From Nanobdellota archaeon (GTDB lineage Archaea > Nanobdellota > Nanobdellia > Woesearchaeales > GW2011-AR9): DNA of 17,214 nucleotides. Shown in pieces: positions 15,578 to 17,214 of the stretch. Each line of letters starts with the position of its first letter. Position 1 is the first letter of the stretch. The position numbers and the translations under genes were made by a program. The stretch covers positions 1 through 17,214 of the forward strand of contig JAUYQE010000130.1 in NCBI GenBank assembly GCA_030695605.1, written 5' to 3'. The notes beneath the pieces were generated by a model. The model searched no databases and was not told the DNA's origin. It saw only the letters and a program-made list of their open reading frames with translations.

Positions 15578-16254
15578 CACACTTTGGGAATCTCTTTTCC
15601 CAGTTGCTGGAGCTGTTGGCAGATAGTGTCTTGGAGCACTTCTACGTCCGTATGCCCCTGGAACACCTGGTTTTCAACAACCACGGATGGAAATTCCTGA
15701 ATATGGTACGATTCCAGCAGAATGCCGATCATGGGCTCTTGAGTAAATGCGGAATTAAATGAAAAGACCAGGAGCTTGCTGCCGAACAGCTTTTTAAGGT
15801 AGTCCAGAATATCGCCCTGCGTGTCAAATTTGTTCTCGTCGTAGAAATAAATCACTTTCAGGCTGTCTTTGGAGCATTTCTGGCCAATTTCGTTAGAGAT
15901 GAGCAGGAACTGGATCTCCGTAAGAAAATAATCGCGCAGCTGCAGCTCAAATTCTTCCTGGCTGAAAACTGCTCGTTTGTCATAGTCGATAATGATAGCA
16001 ATTTTCCTACCCAGCTCGGCGATGTTGGCTTCCAACACTCGATTTAAAGCCTTGCAGTCGGCCAGTCCCGAATCAATGTAGTTCTGCTGCAGCTGTAAGC
16101 TGCGGAGACTTACTTTCTCTTCCAAAGTAATCTGGCGGGTGTCTTCCAGGCGGGCATTTTCAATGGCAAAGCCCAGGATCACGCCGCCGCCAAAGACGAA
16201 GAGGGTTAAGATGAACGCGAGCAGATACTTCTTGACGCTAATTTTTCGTTCCAT
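15571..16254 (-). CDS. Membrane-anchored thioredoxin-fold protein without CxxC
   Basis: A 227-residue protein of no named family that I can assign. One TM helix (about 9-31) follows a basic N-terminus, so the rest should face outward. Residues 33-115 are helical and probably coiled-coil, with Cys67. A thioredoxin-like domain begins at KVIYFYDE (133-140). The place of the redox CxxC holds ENKFDTQGDIL instead, with no cysteine. LLVFSFNS (161-168) is the next strand, and EFPSVVVENQVFQGH (187-201) supplies the cis-proline loop (Pro189) and the last strands. The redox centre therefore seems lost, suggesting a chaperone-like or binding role. Cys127, Cys211 and Cys226 remain. ATG start at 16254, 63 bases after the GT2 stop on the same strand. 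Confidence 0.72.
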   Translation of the reverse strand: MERKISVKKYLLAFILTLFVFGGGVILGFAIENARLEDTRQITLEEKVSLRSLQLQQNYIDSGLADCKALNRVLEANIAELGRKIAIIIDYDKRAVFSQEEFELQLRDYFLTEIQFLLISNEIGQKCSKDSLKVIYFYDENKFDTQGDILDYLKKLFGSKLLVFSFNSAFTQEPMIGILLESYHIQEFPSVVVENQVFQGHTDVEVLQDTICQQLQQLGKEIPKVCL

Positions 16255-16317
16255 GGGCTTTGCCCTGCGGCGCTATTTTATAATCTTTTGGGCAGTTTAT
16301 CAATTTTCTCCTCTGTC

Positions 16318-17214
16318 TCAATGCCACGTCTTTTTCTTTCCCGTGAGGAATAAGAAAGCAATGTACAGCCACACAAAGCTGATAAAGATGGAATAGATGA
16401 ACAAGTACGTCAGCAGCGAGACCCACGTGCGCCCGTAATGGGTGATTTTTTCTTTGACGACCTGATACGATTTTATCATTACATAAAAGCTCAGAGAAAA
16501 GATGACCATAGCTACAAAAATCTTGAAAAACGGCAGGCTTAGGAAATTAAATTCGAAACGGAAGTTTCGGAGCAGCGTGATGATATCAAAATTGATGTCC
16601 GCATAGGCAACTATTTTCTGCCCCAGCTTGGAGAGCGCATCTTGCGTAATGGTAACGATAAGGATGAGTGCGACAGCTCCCGTGATGATAATGGTAGGCA
16701 TGCGCAAGAAGCCAAAGTCGCCATAGGCCTTGTTGAACATGAGTTTTCGATAGGAAATGGCATTGTCAATGGAGCCTTTGTACCAGCGGATGCGCTGTGA
16801 GAATAGTGCACGCCAAGTGTCCGGCGCTACGGTCTCAACGACGGCATCAAAGGTCTGGATGATTTTGTACTGGTGCTTCTGCAGGCGGATGGCAATTTCC
16901 AGGTCTTCGGTGAGGGTTTTTTCGTCGTATCCGCCCAGCGTTTTCACGACGCTGGTTCGATACACGCTGAACGGCCCCGGCGTGACGTGGATGCAATCCA
17001 ATTTTGCATTCAGGAATTTGTAGAACATATTGATCAGATATTCATGCCATTGGACCTTCCGCAGAATGCTGTTGGGATTCTTGACTTTGAGCAAAGGGCA
17101 GACGGCCGCAACTTCGGCGTCTGCAAAATACGGCAGCATTTCTTTCAGGGCGTGGGGGTGCACGAATGAATCTGCGTCCAAGCAGGCATAAAATTTTCCG
17201 GTAGTGTGCTGGAG
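16318..17214 (-). CDS. Processive-type membrane GT2 glycosyltransferase, C-terminal part (5' end beyond right edge)
   Basis: The frame is open to the right edge (298 codons; the first codons read LQHTTGKFYACLDADSF), so the N-terminal part and true start are missing. It belongs to the GT2 group of hyaluronan/cellulose/poly-GlcNAc synthases: DADS at codons 13-16 is the metal-binding DxD, TPGPFSVYR the acceptor region, LTEDLE holds the TED catalytic Asp, and QRIRWYKG the QxxRW motif that marks processive enzymes. Four or so C-terminal TM helices follow (about 50-residue spacing from YGDFGFLRMP onward), ending in a basic tail (TGKKKTWH). It would act at the membrane using a nucleotide sugar from the cytoplasm, either polymerising it or adding it to a lipid. 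It precedes the thioredoxin-fold gene by 63 bases. The product is unknown. Confidence 0.88.
   Translation of the reverse strand, partial: LQHTTGKFYACLDADSFVHPHALKEMLPYFADAEVAAVCPLLKVKNPNSILRKVQWHEYLINMFYKFLNAKLDCIHVTPGPFSVYRTSVVKTLGGYDEKTLTEDLEIAIRLQKHQYKIIQTFDAVVETVAPDTWRALFSQRIRWYKGSIDNAISYRKLMFNKAYGDFGFLRMPTIIITGAVALILIVTITQDALSKLGQKIVAYADINFDIITLLRNFRFEFNFLSLPFFKIFVAMVIFSLSFYVMIKSYQVVKEKITHYGRTWVSLLTYLFIYSIFISFVWLYIAFLFLTGKKKTWH

Noticed and set aside
1..17214. tRNA, rRNA, CRISPR or transposon content
   Set aside because: No cloverleaf, rRNA-like stretch, regularly spaced repeats or transposase motifs were seen by eye. A covariance-model search would be decisive, but the gaps are too short for most of these.

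Overview
The window reads as chromosomal DNA of an archaeon, probably a DPANN lineage of the Woesearchaeota/Pacearchaeota type. The evidence is an AglB/STT3 oligosaccharyltransferase, a Zn-ribbon/HTH protein of the archaeal MBF1 kind, TATA-box promoters with apparently leaderless or short-leader genes, and a membrane-anchored thioredoxin-fold protein of a kind I associate with these genomes. The lineage assignment is inference. Coding density is high, no gap exceeds about 100 bases, and I see no rRNA, tRNA, CRISPR array or insertion sequence.

Region 1 (1-11356) is a surface-glycan / protein N-glycosylation locus. Two membrane GT-C-type glycosyltransferase genes diverge from 859-956; the left one runs off the window. 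A convergent gene encodes GDP-mannose 4,6-dehydratase. Upstream on the same minus strand, transcribed right to left, are aglB, a dolichol-phosphate-mannose-synthase-like GT2, a SAM methyltransferase, a perosamine-synthase-like aminotransferase, a ColD-like PLP enzyme in which histidine replaces the catalytic lysine, and a zinc-ribbon methyltransferase. Together they could make GDP-4-keto-6-deoxymannose, process it to a 4-amino and/or 3-deoxy sugar, methylate it, load it on a lipid carrier and transfer it to asparagine.

Region 2 (11419-14530) is a two-gene ATP-citrate lyase operon on the minus strand: an ATP-grasp subunit followed by a CoA-ligase/citrate-synthase-like subunit. Both proteins look strikingly like the split plant-type enzyme. 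This is unexpected in a reduced archaeon and points to citrate-derived cytosolic acetyl-CoA.

Region 3 (14531-17214) holds a divergent MBF1-like regulator, a small secreted protein with a calcium-loop motif, a membrane-anchored thioredoxin-fold protein lacking CxxC, and the 3' part of a processive membrane GT2 glycosyltransferase that continues past the right edge.

The strongest candidate for something new is the GMD + ColD-like + PerA-like set beside aglB. It would be consistent with a natural route to a 3-deoxyperosamine-type (4-amino-3,4,6-trideoxy) sugar used in archaeal N-glycans.
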